Below the pieces are notes generated by a model. The model saw only the letters and a program-made list of their open reading frames with translations. It had not been told where the DNA came from and searched no databases. A DNA stretch of 64,000 bases from Lactobacillus sp. Its GTDB lineage: Bacteria; Bacillota; Bacilli; Lactobacillales; Lactobacillaceae. The DNA lies in the NCBI GenBank assembly GCA_022484695.1, contig JAKVKU010000008.1, forward strand, positions 114,057-178,056. The letters are read 5' to 3'. This document shows positions 25,929-34,800 of this stretch, piece by piece; the first letter of the stretch is position 1; each line of letters opens with the position of its first letter. Made by a program: the position numbers and the translations under genes.

Positions 25929-28112
25929 ATGATTAAAAAATCACGCGTTAAATATCTAGGCGTCGCCGCAGCGGCTTTACTAGCCGTGGCGCCCGCCGTT
26001 ACAACTGCAGTATCACCTGCATTTGCAGGGAATAATATTTCCATTGCACAAGCCGCAGATACGGCTACTGGTGTTAATGGTGAGTTTCAACTGAAAGTTA
26101 GTGCTAACCGTACACTGATAAATAGTGGTACTAAAATTTACACTGATACCGCTTTGACAAAGCAGGTGACCGGTGATGGTAATAAGGCTACCGTCAATTT
26201 CGGCGAAAACTTCTTAATTACTGGTGTTTATATTCAAGATGGCACTACAACAGCGCTACAAATTACTGATGGCAATGGTAAGGATACGTATGGCTGGGTT
26301 GCTAGTGATACTACTGCCCTTTATTCAGGTGCAAATTATGATCTTGCCACACCGACAAAATATTATAAAATAGCTGATGGCTCAGTATTCAATGCTAAAC
26401 AAGTGAAAATTGATAGCAAGGGCCAAGCAAGTTTTATTGCTGACGATGGCAAAACAACCGCTAAGCCAACAGAAATAACACCTAATAATCCTTTATCTGA
26501 ACCAGCAGATTCATCATACATCACACCAAATAATGGCTCCGCTCAAATTTATACTGATGCTGCGACAACCATTAATAGTACTAATCCAGCAACCATGACA
26601 AAGGGTGCTACTGTTGTTGCTGTTGTTAAGAATGGCGACAAAATTGTTGCCTATAAATTAGCAAATAATCAATACGTTAAATCTGGCGACGTTACTGTTG
26701 GTAAGCCAGACGTTGGTAGTTATTACGAAGATCCCAACATTTTAGACAGTAAGTCTGAAGTCGTTGCCAGTGGTTCTACGGCCCAAATTTATTCTGATAA
26801 TACAACACAGAACAAAGTAGATGGCAAAACAATTGACAACAAGACTCCTCAAAAAGTATTAGCATATGTTCGGCCAGTTAAAGGTGCGACAGCTGTAGCT
26901 TTGAAGATTGGTGACAACCAATATGTCAAAGTTTCAGATATTAAATATGTTACTGATGCTTCTGCGGGCTTAACCACAGACACTGATGTCCCAGCCAACA
27001 AGTCCATCGCTAAGACCAAGGGCACAGACAAGGTCCAAGTTTATTCTGATGCCGCTGCTACCCAAGCTATGGATGGCAATTCTATGACACCTGGGCAAGC
27101 TTACAAGGTTATCGGCATTGTCAGTGACGCTGATGGCAACGTGGTTTCTTACATGTTAGCACCAGGTCAATATGTTAAAGCCGGCGATGTGAACGTTTCT
27201 AGCGATGGTTCTTCTACTGGGGACTTCACTGAGTTCTTGGAAACTGGTTCTGTGACCGTCAATAAAGATGCTACAGTTTACAGTGACAATGACTTTGGTA
27301 CCGCTGAAGATACCAAGATCACCAAGGGCCAAACTATTAACTACACGTCTGTTTTGAAAGACAGCAAAGGTAAGATTTTAGGCTATGGCTTCAAGAATGG
27401 CGATCATACTTCTTATATCAAAGCTGGCGATACGGGCGATGTGGCTGATACCAACTTAACCATTACCGTCGTTCCTGCTGGCACTTTGACCGTAGATTCT
27501 GGCAGCAAGGCTGTCAAAGTTTATGAAGATGCCGCAACTACCAAGGATTCTGGCGCCACTTTGGACACCAGCTACAATACTTGGACGGTTACCCGCACGG
27601 CCAAGAATTCTGATGGCAAGGTCGTCGCTTACGATTTGGGCAACAACCAATGGGTCAAAGCTAGCACGGTCACTGAAGGGGCTACGACTAGTAAAGCCGT
27701 TGTTTCCAACTTGCCAACCGGCACTGCTTTGTACTCCAACTTCATGGGCGCCCAGATTTATAGCGATCCAGATACCACTAAGACAAACGGCTATCTGAAC
27801 ACCAGCTACGATGAATGGTCTGCCTTCAAAGTTGCCAAGGACGCTTACGGCAATCCAGTGGCCTACGAATTAGGTAGCAACCAATGGGTCAGAGCCAGCG
27901 ACTTGCAATTGCAAAAGAATTTGAACGGGACCTTTGATGCTAATGCCGGGACCGCTTTGTATAGCGCAGATGGTAGTTTAACTGGCACCATTACTACCAG
28001 TGGTTTGTACAAGGTCTTTGCCGTGACTTATATCAACGGCCATCAAGCTGTTAAGCTGGGCAACGATAGTCAATGGATTATCGCAGCAACTGGGGATTAC
28101 TACCCAGCTTAA
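25929..28112 (+). CDS. S-layer-like surface protein (subfamily C, long)
   Basis: A 727-residue secreted protein with signal peptide MIKKSRVKYLG then VAAAALLAVAPAVTTAV and cleavage near AQA-AD. N-terminal GEFQLKVSANR... is the subfamily C domain. Four ~80-residue units of the AQIYSD...VAYKLANNQYVK type follow, then the common C-terminal modules ending SQWIIAATGDYYPA. The 5' half is AT-rich and the 3' third (from about 27,000) has more GC-rich codons, a compositional step suggesting that the conserved end was exchanged with another paralogue. Start ATG has a G5 ribosome site. Confidence 0.84.
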   Translation: MIKKSRVKYLGVAAAALLAVAPAVTTAVSPAFAGNNISIAQAADTATGVNGEFQLKVSANRTLINSGTKIYTDTALTKQVTGDGNKATVNFGENFLITGVYIQDGTTTALQITDGNGKDTYGWVASDTTALYSGANYDLATPTKYYKIADGSVFNAKQVKIDSKGQASFIADDGKTTAKPTEITPNNPLSEPADSSYITPNNGSAQIYTDAATTINSTNPATMTKGATVVAVVKNGDKIVAYKLANNQYVKSGDVTVGKPDVGSYYEDPNILDSKSEVVASGSTAQIYSDNTTQNKVDGKTIDNKTPQKVLAYVRPVKGATAVALKIGDNQYVKVSDIKYVTDASAGLTTDTDVPANKSIAKTKGTDKVQVYSDAAATQAMDGNSMTPGQAYKVIGIVSDADGNVVSYMLAPGQYVKAGDVNVSSDGSSTGDFTEFLETGSVTVNKDATVYSDNDFGTAEDTKITKGQTINYTSVLKDSKGKILGYGFKNGDHTSYIKAGDTGDVADTNLTITVVPAGTLTVDSGSKAVKVYEDAATTKDSGATLDTSYNTWTVTRTAKNSDGKVVAYDLGNNQWVKASTVTEGATTSKAVVSNLPTGTALYSNFMGAQIYSDPDTTKTNGYLNTSYDEWSAFKVAKDAYGNPVAYELGSNQWVRASDLQLQKNLNGTFDANAGTALYSADGSLTGTITTSGLYKVFAVTYINGHQAVKLGNDSQWIIAATGDYYPA

Positions 28113-28164
28113 AGCAAAGTTTCAAAAGCCAGGGATTGGCTGAAATGATTTTTTATAAATTTTA

Positions 28165-28200
28165 AAATCAAGGGGCAGACCAAACTTTGCCCCTTGATTT
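28165..28200 (+). terminator. Terminator between the genes at 25929 and 28247
   Basis: 13-bp perfect stem AAATCAAGGGGCA with TGCCCCTTGATTT and a 10-nt loop. It probably separates two transcripts only 134 nt apart. Confidence 0.8.
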
Positions 28201-28246
28201 GTACATAGGATAGTGTATTTTTGCACTAACGTATAGGGGGAGAAAA

Positions 28247-31200
28247 ATGGTAAAACATCGTAGTAAAGTGAAATATTTGGGGACTGTTGCAGCGGCATTG
28301 TTAGTCGTCGCACCAGTGGTGACACCAGTTATACCAGCGTTTGGGAATTTGGGAACTGTGCAGGCGGCGGAGACAGCGGCATCAGATCTTAATGGGGATT
28401 TTGATTTTGCTGGGGATGTTTCGATTTTCTTTAGAGTCAAGAAGAACACCAAGGTATACGCTGACTCAAGTCTGGATCCCGCGCATCTGAGTAGTAAAAA
28501 TGCTACTGCTAACGATGGAGCGGTATTGTCTTTAAGAGGTGTTAGTCTTAAAGATGGTGAACTGAATGCCTATCATATTGCGGATTCTAAGGGGGATACT
28601 AAGGATTGGGGCTGGGTATCAGCTACTGAGGATACTACTGCGTTTAATGGCTTTTTTGAAAAATCAAAGTTTGGATTTTGGGATACATTTGGTTCTCAAA
28701 GCGATAAGGACCAAACCTTTACCCTTGCTAAACCGGCCAATTTATATAAGTTAGCTGACGCTTCAACCTTTACGGCTACTAGTGTCGTCTTGAACGGTGC
28801 TGGTCACTTAACGGGTGTTACATCTTCAGATAATGGCACGGCAACCTTAGATCAATTAACGGCTACTTATCCAGTAACTGAAGATAAGACTATCGTGGCG
28901 GATAAGGCTTATGTGAAGCCTAATGCCACTGAAGGTGCCGCAATTTATAGTGACATTCAAACTGTGACTGCAACTGCCGGTAAATTAGTTAAGGAACAAC
29001 CAGTTGTCGCTTATGTTAAAGCCCAAAATGGTACTATTTTAGCTTATAAGGTTGCCGATGGCCAGTACGTGAAAGCCGGGGAAGTGACTGCTGAACCAGT
29101 ACCGCTAACAGCGGATAAAACCGTTTCTAAAGACAAGCCTTACGTGAAAGCTGTTAATGGTTCCGCCCAAATTTATGCCGACATGGCAACAACTACGCCA
29201 ATTGCGGATCAAACATTGAAGACTGACGTGAAAATTGTGGCTTATGTGAAAGATCCAGATGGCAACATTGTGGCTTACCAGATTGCTGATGGACAGTATG
29301 TGAAGGCTACCGAAACTCAAGATGAAGCCATGCCTTTGACCGAAGATACAACCATTTCAACGGACAAACCTTACATCAAAGCTAAGACTGGTTCTGCCCA
29401 GGTTTATGCAGATAAAGCTGCGACCGCAGAAATTGCTGGGCAAACTATTACCAAAGATACGAAGATTGCGGCTTATGTGAAGGACCCGGATGGCAATGTG
29501 GTGGCTTACCGAATCGCTGACGGGCAATATGTGAAAGCTAGCGATGTCACGGAAGAAGCCGTGCCATTATCAGAAGACACCACTATTTCTAAGGCCAAAC
29601 CTTATGTACAGCCTAGTAGCGCTGGTGTGCAAATTTACAAGGATATGGCTACTTCACAACCCAGCACCGATTTAAAGATGCACAATGTGTTGGCTATTTT
29701 AGCCTACGTGAAAGACCCTGATAACAATGTCGTGGCTTATCGCATTGGCACCAATCAGTATGTGAAGGCTGATGAGGTCACAGCAATCGCTATGCCATTA
29801 AAAGAAGTTACAGAAATTACGGCGGACAAAGCTTATGTTCAATCGGCTGACGCTGAAAATTCCGCGCCAATCTATACGGACAAAGCAACGACTGATAAAA
29901 CGACGGCCACTTTGACAACTGGTCAAAAGGTCCAGGCTTATGTTTTAGATATCAATGATAAAATCGTGGCTTATCGCCTCGATACAAATCAATATGTGAA
30001 AGCCTCAGATGTTACCGCAACAGCTATCCCCAAACCGGTGGATAAATTGACCGAAGATACCAAGATTGACCCGGCTAAATCTTTAGTTACCGCTAAAGCT
30101 AGCCAAGGGGCATCAATTTATTCTGATAAAGCAACGACGGCCGCAACAGATGACGTATTGAGCAATACCAATCAACACGTGATCCAGGCCTATGTGCGTA
30201 ATGCGGACGGTGATATTGTGGCTTATAAGATTGGCAATGACCAATATGTGAAAAATGACGATGTGCTAGTTTCTGGCGTGCCCGCTGGGACCAACACCGA
30301 AACCAACGCCACTGGTTCCGTCACCACCACCACGGCGGCCATCCCCTATCGGGACAAGGGTTTGACTATCGTCCTTGGCGCACCTGTGGCCAAGGGCTTG
30401 ACCTTCACTTATAGTTCTGTGGTCAAAGATGCCAACGGCAAGATCGTGGCTTATGGCTTCAAGAATGGGGCATTGACCACTTACTTGAAAGCTGGGGACG
30501 TGAAAGTCAATAGCACAGATTCCGGCAACACTGGTGGTAATACCGGCTCCGGTGATAACAACAACAATGGCAACACCGGCAGTGATGACAATGATGATAA
30601 CACCGGCAATACTGGTGAGGATGATAATGATGACAGTAACGATGCCAATCAGAATTTAACCATCGTCCGCATACCTAAGGGTCAAGTTACCGTCAGCACT
30701 GGCAACAAGGCGCTGCACGTGTATAACGATGGGGCGACGACCAAGGATTCTGGGGCCAAGCTGGCTACGGATTATGATCTTTGGACGGTGACCCACGTGG
30801 CCAAGGACGCTAACGGCGACGTGGTGGCTTACGACCTGGGCAACAACCAGTGGGTCAAGGCCAGCGAAGTGAAGCTGTTTGCGCTGCCAAACGACAAGAC
30901 CCAAGTGGCTAGCATGCCTAAAGGGACGGCTATCTATTCCAATTTCAAGGGTGCTAAGATTTACAGTGACGCCGCTGCCACCAAGGCCATCGGCACGCTG
31001 AACACCCAGTACGACGAATGGTCCGCCTACAAAGTGTCCAAAGACGCCAACGGCAACATCGTGGCTTACGACTTGGGCAGCAATCAATGGGTCAAGGCCA
31101 GTGACTTACAGTTGCAAAAGAACCTATCTGGGACTTTTGTGGCCAAACAAGGGACCGCTTTGTATCAAGCCGATGGTACCTTGGCTGGCGTCCTGGGTGC

Positions 31201-31315
31201 CAGCAATGCCTACCGGGTCTTTGCCGTGCGGTATATTAACGGCCATCAAGCGTTGAAACTGGGCAATGACAGCCAGTGGATCATCGCGGCTACTGGGGAT
31301 TATTACCCCGCTTAA
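28247..31315 (+). CDS. S-layer-like surface protein with six tandem SH3-like repeats (subfamily C)
   Basis: A 1022-residue secreted protein, the longest of the array. Signal peptide residues 1-~42, cleaved near VQA-AE. The N-terminal subfamily C domain covers ~45-205. Six consecutive ~77-residue repeats of pattern (T/S)EDxxIxxxKxYV...IYxDxAT...VxAYVxDxDGxIVAYxIxxxQYVKA extend from about residue 210 to 680 (nt ~28873-30285). An extreme Asn/Asp/Gly linker of about 45 residues and the common C-terminal modules ending SQWIIAATGDYYPA follow. Start ATG has GGGGG upstream. The linker's acidity could bind cations, which is inference. Confidence 0.85.
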   Translation: MVKHRSKVKYLGTVAAALLVVAPVVTPVIPAFGNLGTVQAAETAASDLNGDFDFAGDVSIFFRVKKNTKVYADSSLDPAHLSSKNATANDGAVLSLRGVSLKDGELNAYHIADSKGDTKDWGWVSATEDTTAFNGFFEKSKFGFWDTFGSQSDKDQTFTLAKPANLYKLADASTFTATSVVLNGAGHLTGVTSSDNGTATLDQLTATYPVTEDKTIVADKAYVKPNATEGAAIYSDIQTVTATAGKLVKEQPVVAYVKAQNGTILAYKVADGQYVKAGEVTAEPVPLTADKTVSKDKPYVKAVNGSAQIYADMATTTPIADQTLKTDVKIVAYVKDPDGNIVAYQIADGQYVKATETQDEAMPLTEDTTISTDKPYIKAKTGSAQVYADKAATAEIAGQTITKDTKIAAYVKDPDGNVVAYRIADGQYVKASDVTEEAVPLSEDTTISKAKPYVQPSSAGVQIYKDMATSQPSTDLKMHNVLAILAYVKDPDNNVVAYRIGTNQYVKADEVTAIAMPLKEVTEITADKAYVQSADAENSAPIYTDKATTDKTTATLTTGQKVQAYVLDINDKIVAYRLDTNQYVKASDVTATAIPKPVDKLTEDTKIDPAKSLVTAKASQGASIYSDKATTAATDDVLSNTNQHVIQAYVRNADGDIVAYKIGNDQYVKNDDVLVSGVPAGTNTETNATGSVTTTTAAIPYRDKGLTIVLGAPVAKGLTFTYSSVVKDANGKIVAYGFKNGALTTYLKAGDVKVNSTDSGNTGGNTGSGDNNNNGNTGSDDNDDNTGNTGEDDNDDSNDANQNLTIVRIPKGQVTVSTGNKALHVYNDGATTKDSGAKLATDYDLWTVTHVAKDANGDVVAYDLGNNQWVKASEVKLFALPNDKTQVASMPKGTAIYSNFKGAKIYSDAAATKAIGTLNTQYDEWSAYKVSKDANGNIVAYDLGSNQWVKASDLQLQKNLSGTFVAKQGTALYQADGTLAGVLGASNAYRVFAVRYINGHQALKLGNDSQWIIAATGDYYPA
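28873..30285 (+). repeat. Six tandem ~77-codon repeats
   Basis: In-frame tandem repeats within the gene at 28247. Repeats 2 and 3 are the most alike (KDPDGN(I/V)VAYxIADGQYVKA), suggesting recent duplication; repeats 4-6 are more diverged. Confidence 0.85.
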
Positions 31316-32648
31316 AGCACAAAAATAGCCCAGTGCAGAAGTACGCTGGGCTAAGCTAAGGAGATAAAAATGTGGCGGCCGGATGGCATTAGATTAAGAG
31401 TTGTGCCAAGGCAACGTGAGTCAAAGCTAATTGTTTAAGGAGATGATGTGGAGTTTTGTTAAGATGATGTTCTTAGGATTTGACAGGCATCGTCTCGCCA
31501 CATTGAAAGTGATTAGCGGCCGTCAACGCCTTTATTGTAGTTCAGACAATTGGGCTAAGACAATCCGGCAAAGCGCCGGATATGTCCGCGCCGTAAAGTG
31601 AGCTAGGATAATAATGAACCAAAAATAATTAGTGCTGGGCCATGATTTTATAAATTGTGGGGCAGCACTTTTTTAGTGGCTTACTGGCGATTTTGTGGAC
31701 CAAAATAGCCCAGCGTTGCCAGCGCTAGGCTATCCGCTAATGAAGTGGTAACTCATCAGGAAAGGAAACTTTTGTAGTACTTGAAGCTACTTGTCAGTTG
31801 CTGTGGGACTGTGGACAACAGTGTTCGTTGCTGGTTTTGCGTCGAAACAACTTACAGACTATATTGCAATACGTTGGGGACTAACATAATATTCGGACGG
31901 CATTAAGTGGTTTCTATTCAAAACAAGACCGCGCACCGCAGCACAGTTATCGGCTAAATTGGGGCAACTTTAATGGTATTACCCCCCAAGGCACAGATTG
32001 ATTGGAATCAATAAAGCGACAGTTATCTCATGTTAGAATCTAGGACTATGGTAGACCAGATCTTGGCACGATGATAAAAGCGGATTCGGCTAACTTTTGA
32101 CACATGCGGTTGATTGTTGTGTGCCCCAATCTGACCAGATTGGACAGCAAGGATTAGCCCCAGCCGGCGCTACGGTTAATCAGTAACAAGTAATTTTTGT
32201 TAGGCTAACCTAACAATATCCATTGTAGCGCTGGAAATCGGTTCAGTGAATGCACAGAAAGTTCAATATGTCCGGCTGGTGGTCTAGTTTAATTGGTTTG
32301 CGTCGCGATATAAATGAATTGATGCTGGGGTAATAATAAAGCCACGGCGGCTATTAGGAATTTAATACCGTTATCAGAATGATACAGGATTGTTACTGAT
32401 TAATGATATTCTTCGACCGCATTCTAAGCTACAATTGTTTTACGGCTGGTGGAGGCGTTCATCAGTTGTGGCAGTTTTAGGAGGATAGGGAAATCATGGG
32501 GATGTTATTTGGGGCGTATTCCGGTCAGGTTGGAATTTTCGAAAAAACTTCATAACTCCGGCGCAGGTTCTTCGTTATTTTATCGCGGATTTCCCACAAC
32601 TGGTCCTTATACTTGAAGTTACTAAGTAAAACAAGGGACTTTTTAACG
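31316..32648. other. 1.3-kb gene-poor region upstream of the truncated paralogue
   Basis: No frame of useful length exists on either strand. It holds hairpins at 31325-31355 and about 31703-31735 that both read TAGCCCAGxG, suggesting a duplicated end-of-gene segment. A 19-codon frame at 32496 has GGAGG upstream. The whole stretch looks like decayed coding DNA. Confidence 0.5.
31325..31355 (+). terminator. Hairpin after the gene at 28247
   Basis: TAGCCCAG pairs with CTGGGCTA around a loop of about 11 nt. There is no strong T-run. Confidence 0.5.
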
Positions 32649-33272
32649 ATGAAATTTGCGAATATCAAATTTAAATATGTGGGCTTGGCCATGGCGGCAT
32701 TGCTGGCCACGGCGCCGATTACCACCACAGCTTTAACAGCGGTTGCCGGTCAAAATGACCGGACGGTGCAAGCCGCCACTAATACCAGTGGGGTCACAGG
32801 TGAATTTGCCTTCAATCCTGATAAGGCTAACGGCGCTCATTTTACCGATGGGGCTAAGATTTTTGCCAATTCAACGCTAAGTTCTGATACGGGGCAGACG
32901 ATTCACGGACCGGCAGTTTACACCATGGTTGGCGTCGCCCTGGACTCAGGGGACATCACTGCCTACCAAGTGGCCAATCCGGATGGTCAAGTCGTGGGCT
33001 GGGTAGCAGCTGCTGATTTCAAAGCATATCTGGGGCCAGAATCGACCCATACGGTAGATTTGAGTACACCGGTGACCATGTATGCCCAGCCGAATTCCAC
33101 TTGGCGCAGTGTGTCGGACATCAGCATTATCATCAAAGCTGATCCCGGGGCGGCTTTAAAGGCGAAGAGTTTTGTATTAAATAATCGCGCCCAAATTTCT
33201 GGGGTCATTGGCACCAATAATGCCGGCACCCGGTATGCGGCCGATGTGGTGAAATTAACCAATACCAAGTAG
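32649..33272 (+). CDS. Truncated S-layer-like protein (subfamily C N-terminal domain only)
   Basis: A 207-residue protein with the array's signal peptide (MKFANIKFKYVG then LAMAALLATAPITTTAL, cleavage near VQA-AT) and the ~165-residue subfamily C N-terminal domain (GEFAFNPDKANG...). It then stops, with none of the SLAP-like units or the GDYYPA module. No continuation of homology was seen after the stop. ATG 32649 has only a weak AAGGGA about 11 nt upstream. It may be a relic of recombination or a secreted stand-alone domain that can no longer attach itself. Confidence 0.65.
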   Translation: MKFANIKFKYVGLAMAALLATAPITTTALTAVAGQNDRTVQAATNTSGVTGEFAFNPDKANGAHFTDGAKIFANSTLSSDTGQTIHGPAVYTMVGVALDSGDITAYQVANPDGQVVGWVAAADFKAYLGPESTHTVDLSTPVTMYAQPNSTWRSVSDISIIIKADPGAALKAKSFVLNNRAQISGVIGTNNAGTRYAADVVKLTNTK

Positions 33273-33449
33273 AGTCATTATCATTTAAGTCACGAAAATT
33301 TGCCTGGGGACTGACAGAACGCAGGCAAGTAATAATTATTGCAAGTTACAACTTTGAGCAGCATGCACCCCAGTCGCAAGCTTTAGGACTAGCGATGAAG
33401 GTAGATGTAAGCAATTGAGCGATTCGGGTTCGTGCTAAAGTTGGTTGGC

Positions 33450-33503
33450 GGTGCATGTAAAAGCGTTGATACGGGATTAAAAAACCGTATTGGCGTTTTT
33501 TTG
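33450..33503 (+). terminator. Terminator repeat R1, left flank of the ABC-3C module
   Basis: 15-bp stem with three GU pairs (AAAGCGTTGATACGG with CCGTATTGGCGTTTT) and a T7 tract. The left arm and its GGTGCATG prefix recur at 36531. Confidence 0.8.
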
Positions 33504-33539
33504 CGTAATTTAGGAAGGGACTATTTATCAGTTCCACTT

Positions 33540-33569
33540 TTGTCAAGAATATGGGATACTTACTATAAT
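33540..33569 (+). promoter_or_regulatory. Promoter of the ABC-3C operon
   Basis: TTGTCA (33540-33545), 18-nt spacer, TATAAT (33564-33569), 25 nt before the first start codon. Confidence 0.75.
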
Positions 33570-33593
33570 TAACGGGCTTAGGAGCGGTTCAAT

Positions 33594-34580
33594 ATGGGAA
33601 CGCGGGAGATATATTTTGATTATATTCAGGACACATTGTTGTCTTTGAGCACAAAGCTGAAAAGTAGTACACGATTGAATTTGGCTAATGGCAACATCTT
33701 TGCTGAACCGTTTTTCGGGCAATTTCTTAATTTTCTATTTGATTGGCATTTAGAAAGTACAAATAATTCAAGAGCTAATTATGCTGCGGTTGATTTAATT
33801 GATGATGAAAGGCACATCCTAGTTCAAGTAACGTCACGAACAGACAAGCGTAAAATACAGGGAACGCTGGACAAAAGCAACCTTCAGAATTTTAAAGGTT
33901 ATCAGCTATGGTTTGTGATTATTGCCGAGAGTGCTGATAAATTACAGAAGGCTAGCTACACTAATAAGACCGAAGTCGCCTTTGAACCCAAAGAAGGTAT
34001 ATTGTCGATCAACACGCTGTTGGCCCGGTGCCGTGATGCTAAAACAGATGTACTGCTAAACCTATATACGTTGTGTCAAAAAGAATATGGGATAGGCGTG
34101 CAACGCCCCTTTACCATGTCGCCATTAGTTGAATTACTAAGTATTATTGCTAAAGCAGAGGGTGATCTTGAACCAGATTTTAGATTTCCTAAAAGTTTTG
34201 ATATTCAAAAGAAAATCGACTTTAATCGATTGAACGAACTTGAAGCACAAACTATTTCTGAAATGCAATTGTACTATCCCCAATTAACGGAAATTTATGA
34301 TGTGTTTGATAGAGAGGGCGTTGGTTCAAGAATAATTTTCCAGAAATTGATTTCTCTTTATCAAAATCAGAAGATAAGGTATCCTGAAAAAGTTAATCCA
34401 ATTATTTTCTTAGACATGGTCAATGATTTGATGACATATATTGATCAAAATCAAGGCCAAAATGCATTACCTTCATTGGAAGAACAGGAATATTATTGCA
34501 GAGTTATTCTTGTAGACGCATTTATCAGATACAAAATCTTTGAGAATCCGGAGGGCTATATCTATGATCTTGCCAAATGA
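33594..34580 (+). CDS. SMEK-domain protein of an ABC-3C conflict system
   Basis: A 328-residue cytoplasmic protein. Residues ~1-150 match the SMEK-type domain of ABC three-component systems: an N-terminal helix, the FFGQFLNFLF helix, then AAVDLID (residues 64-70) and ILVQVTS (75-81). The remainder is helical and unfamiliar. It is the first gene of an overlapping three-gene operon with a middle component and a DUF2326 ATPase, the known ABC-3C order. The start has AGGAG 9 nt upstream. Its role as the effector-side or target-recognition subunit is inferred from the family. AT-rich relative to flanking genes. Confidence 0.78.
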   Translation: MGTREIYFDYIQDTLLSLSTKLKSSTRLNLANGNIFAEPFFGQFLNFLFDWHLESTNNSRANYAAVDLIDDERHILVQVTSRTDKRKIQGTLDKSNLQNFKGYQLWFVIIAESADKLQKASYTNKTEVAFEPKEGILSINTLLARCRDAKTDVLLNLYTLCQKEYGIGVQRPFTMSPLVELLSIIAKAEGDLEPDFRFPKSFDIQKKIDFNRLNELEAQTISEMQLYYPQLTEIYDVFDREGVGSRIIFQKLISLYQNQKIRYPEKVNPIIFLDMVNDLMTYIDQNQGQNALPSLEEQEYYCRVILVDAFIRYKIFENPEGYIYDLAK

Positions 34581-34800
34581 CACCCGTCCGGAAACAAGTC
34601 TTTATTACTTAGGCGGGTTAATTATTTCAGCATTAAAAGAAACAGAATCTACCGAAATGCCCTTTTTAGAGCTGTTTAGCAGCGTTAAAGAAAGACAAGC
34701 TATTTCACTAAAATTATTTGCACTCACCTTAGATTGGCTGTATTTAATCGCACTGGTTAAAGTGGATGAAGAAGGGGTGGTGCAACTTGTTCATCAATAG
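34564..34800 (+). CDS. ABC-3C middle component
   Basis: A 78-residue protein beginning MILPNDTRPETSLYYLGGLII, a pattern typical of the small middle components of ABC-3C systems: a predicted short helix, then a winged-helix-like fold ending LDWLYLIALVKVDEEG. ATG 34564 has GGAGGG 9 nt upstream and overlaps the SMEK gene by 17 nt; the stop overlaps the ATPase gene start. The tight overlaps indicate coupled translation of a complex. Presumed adaptor between effector and ATPase. Confidence 0.75.
   Translation: MILPNDTRPETSLYYLGGLIISALKETESTEMPFLELFSSVKERQAISLKLFALTLDWLYLIALVKVDEEGVVQLVHQ

Larger units (their letters stand above)
33273..33593. other. Intergenic region before the ABC-3C operon
   Basis: It holds the terminator repeat R1 (33450-33503) and the operon promoter (33540-33569). 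Confidence 0.6.
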
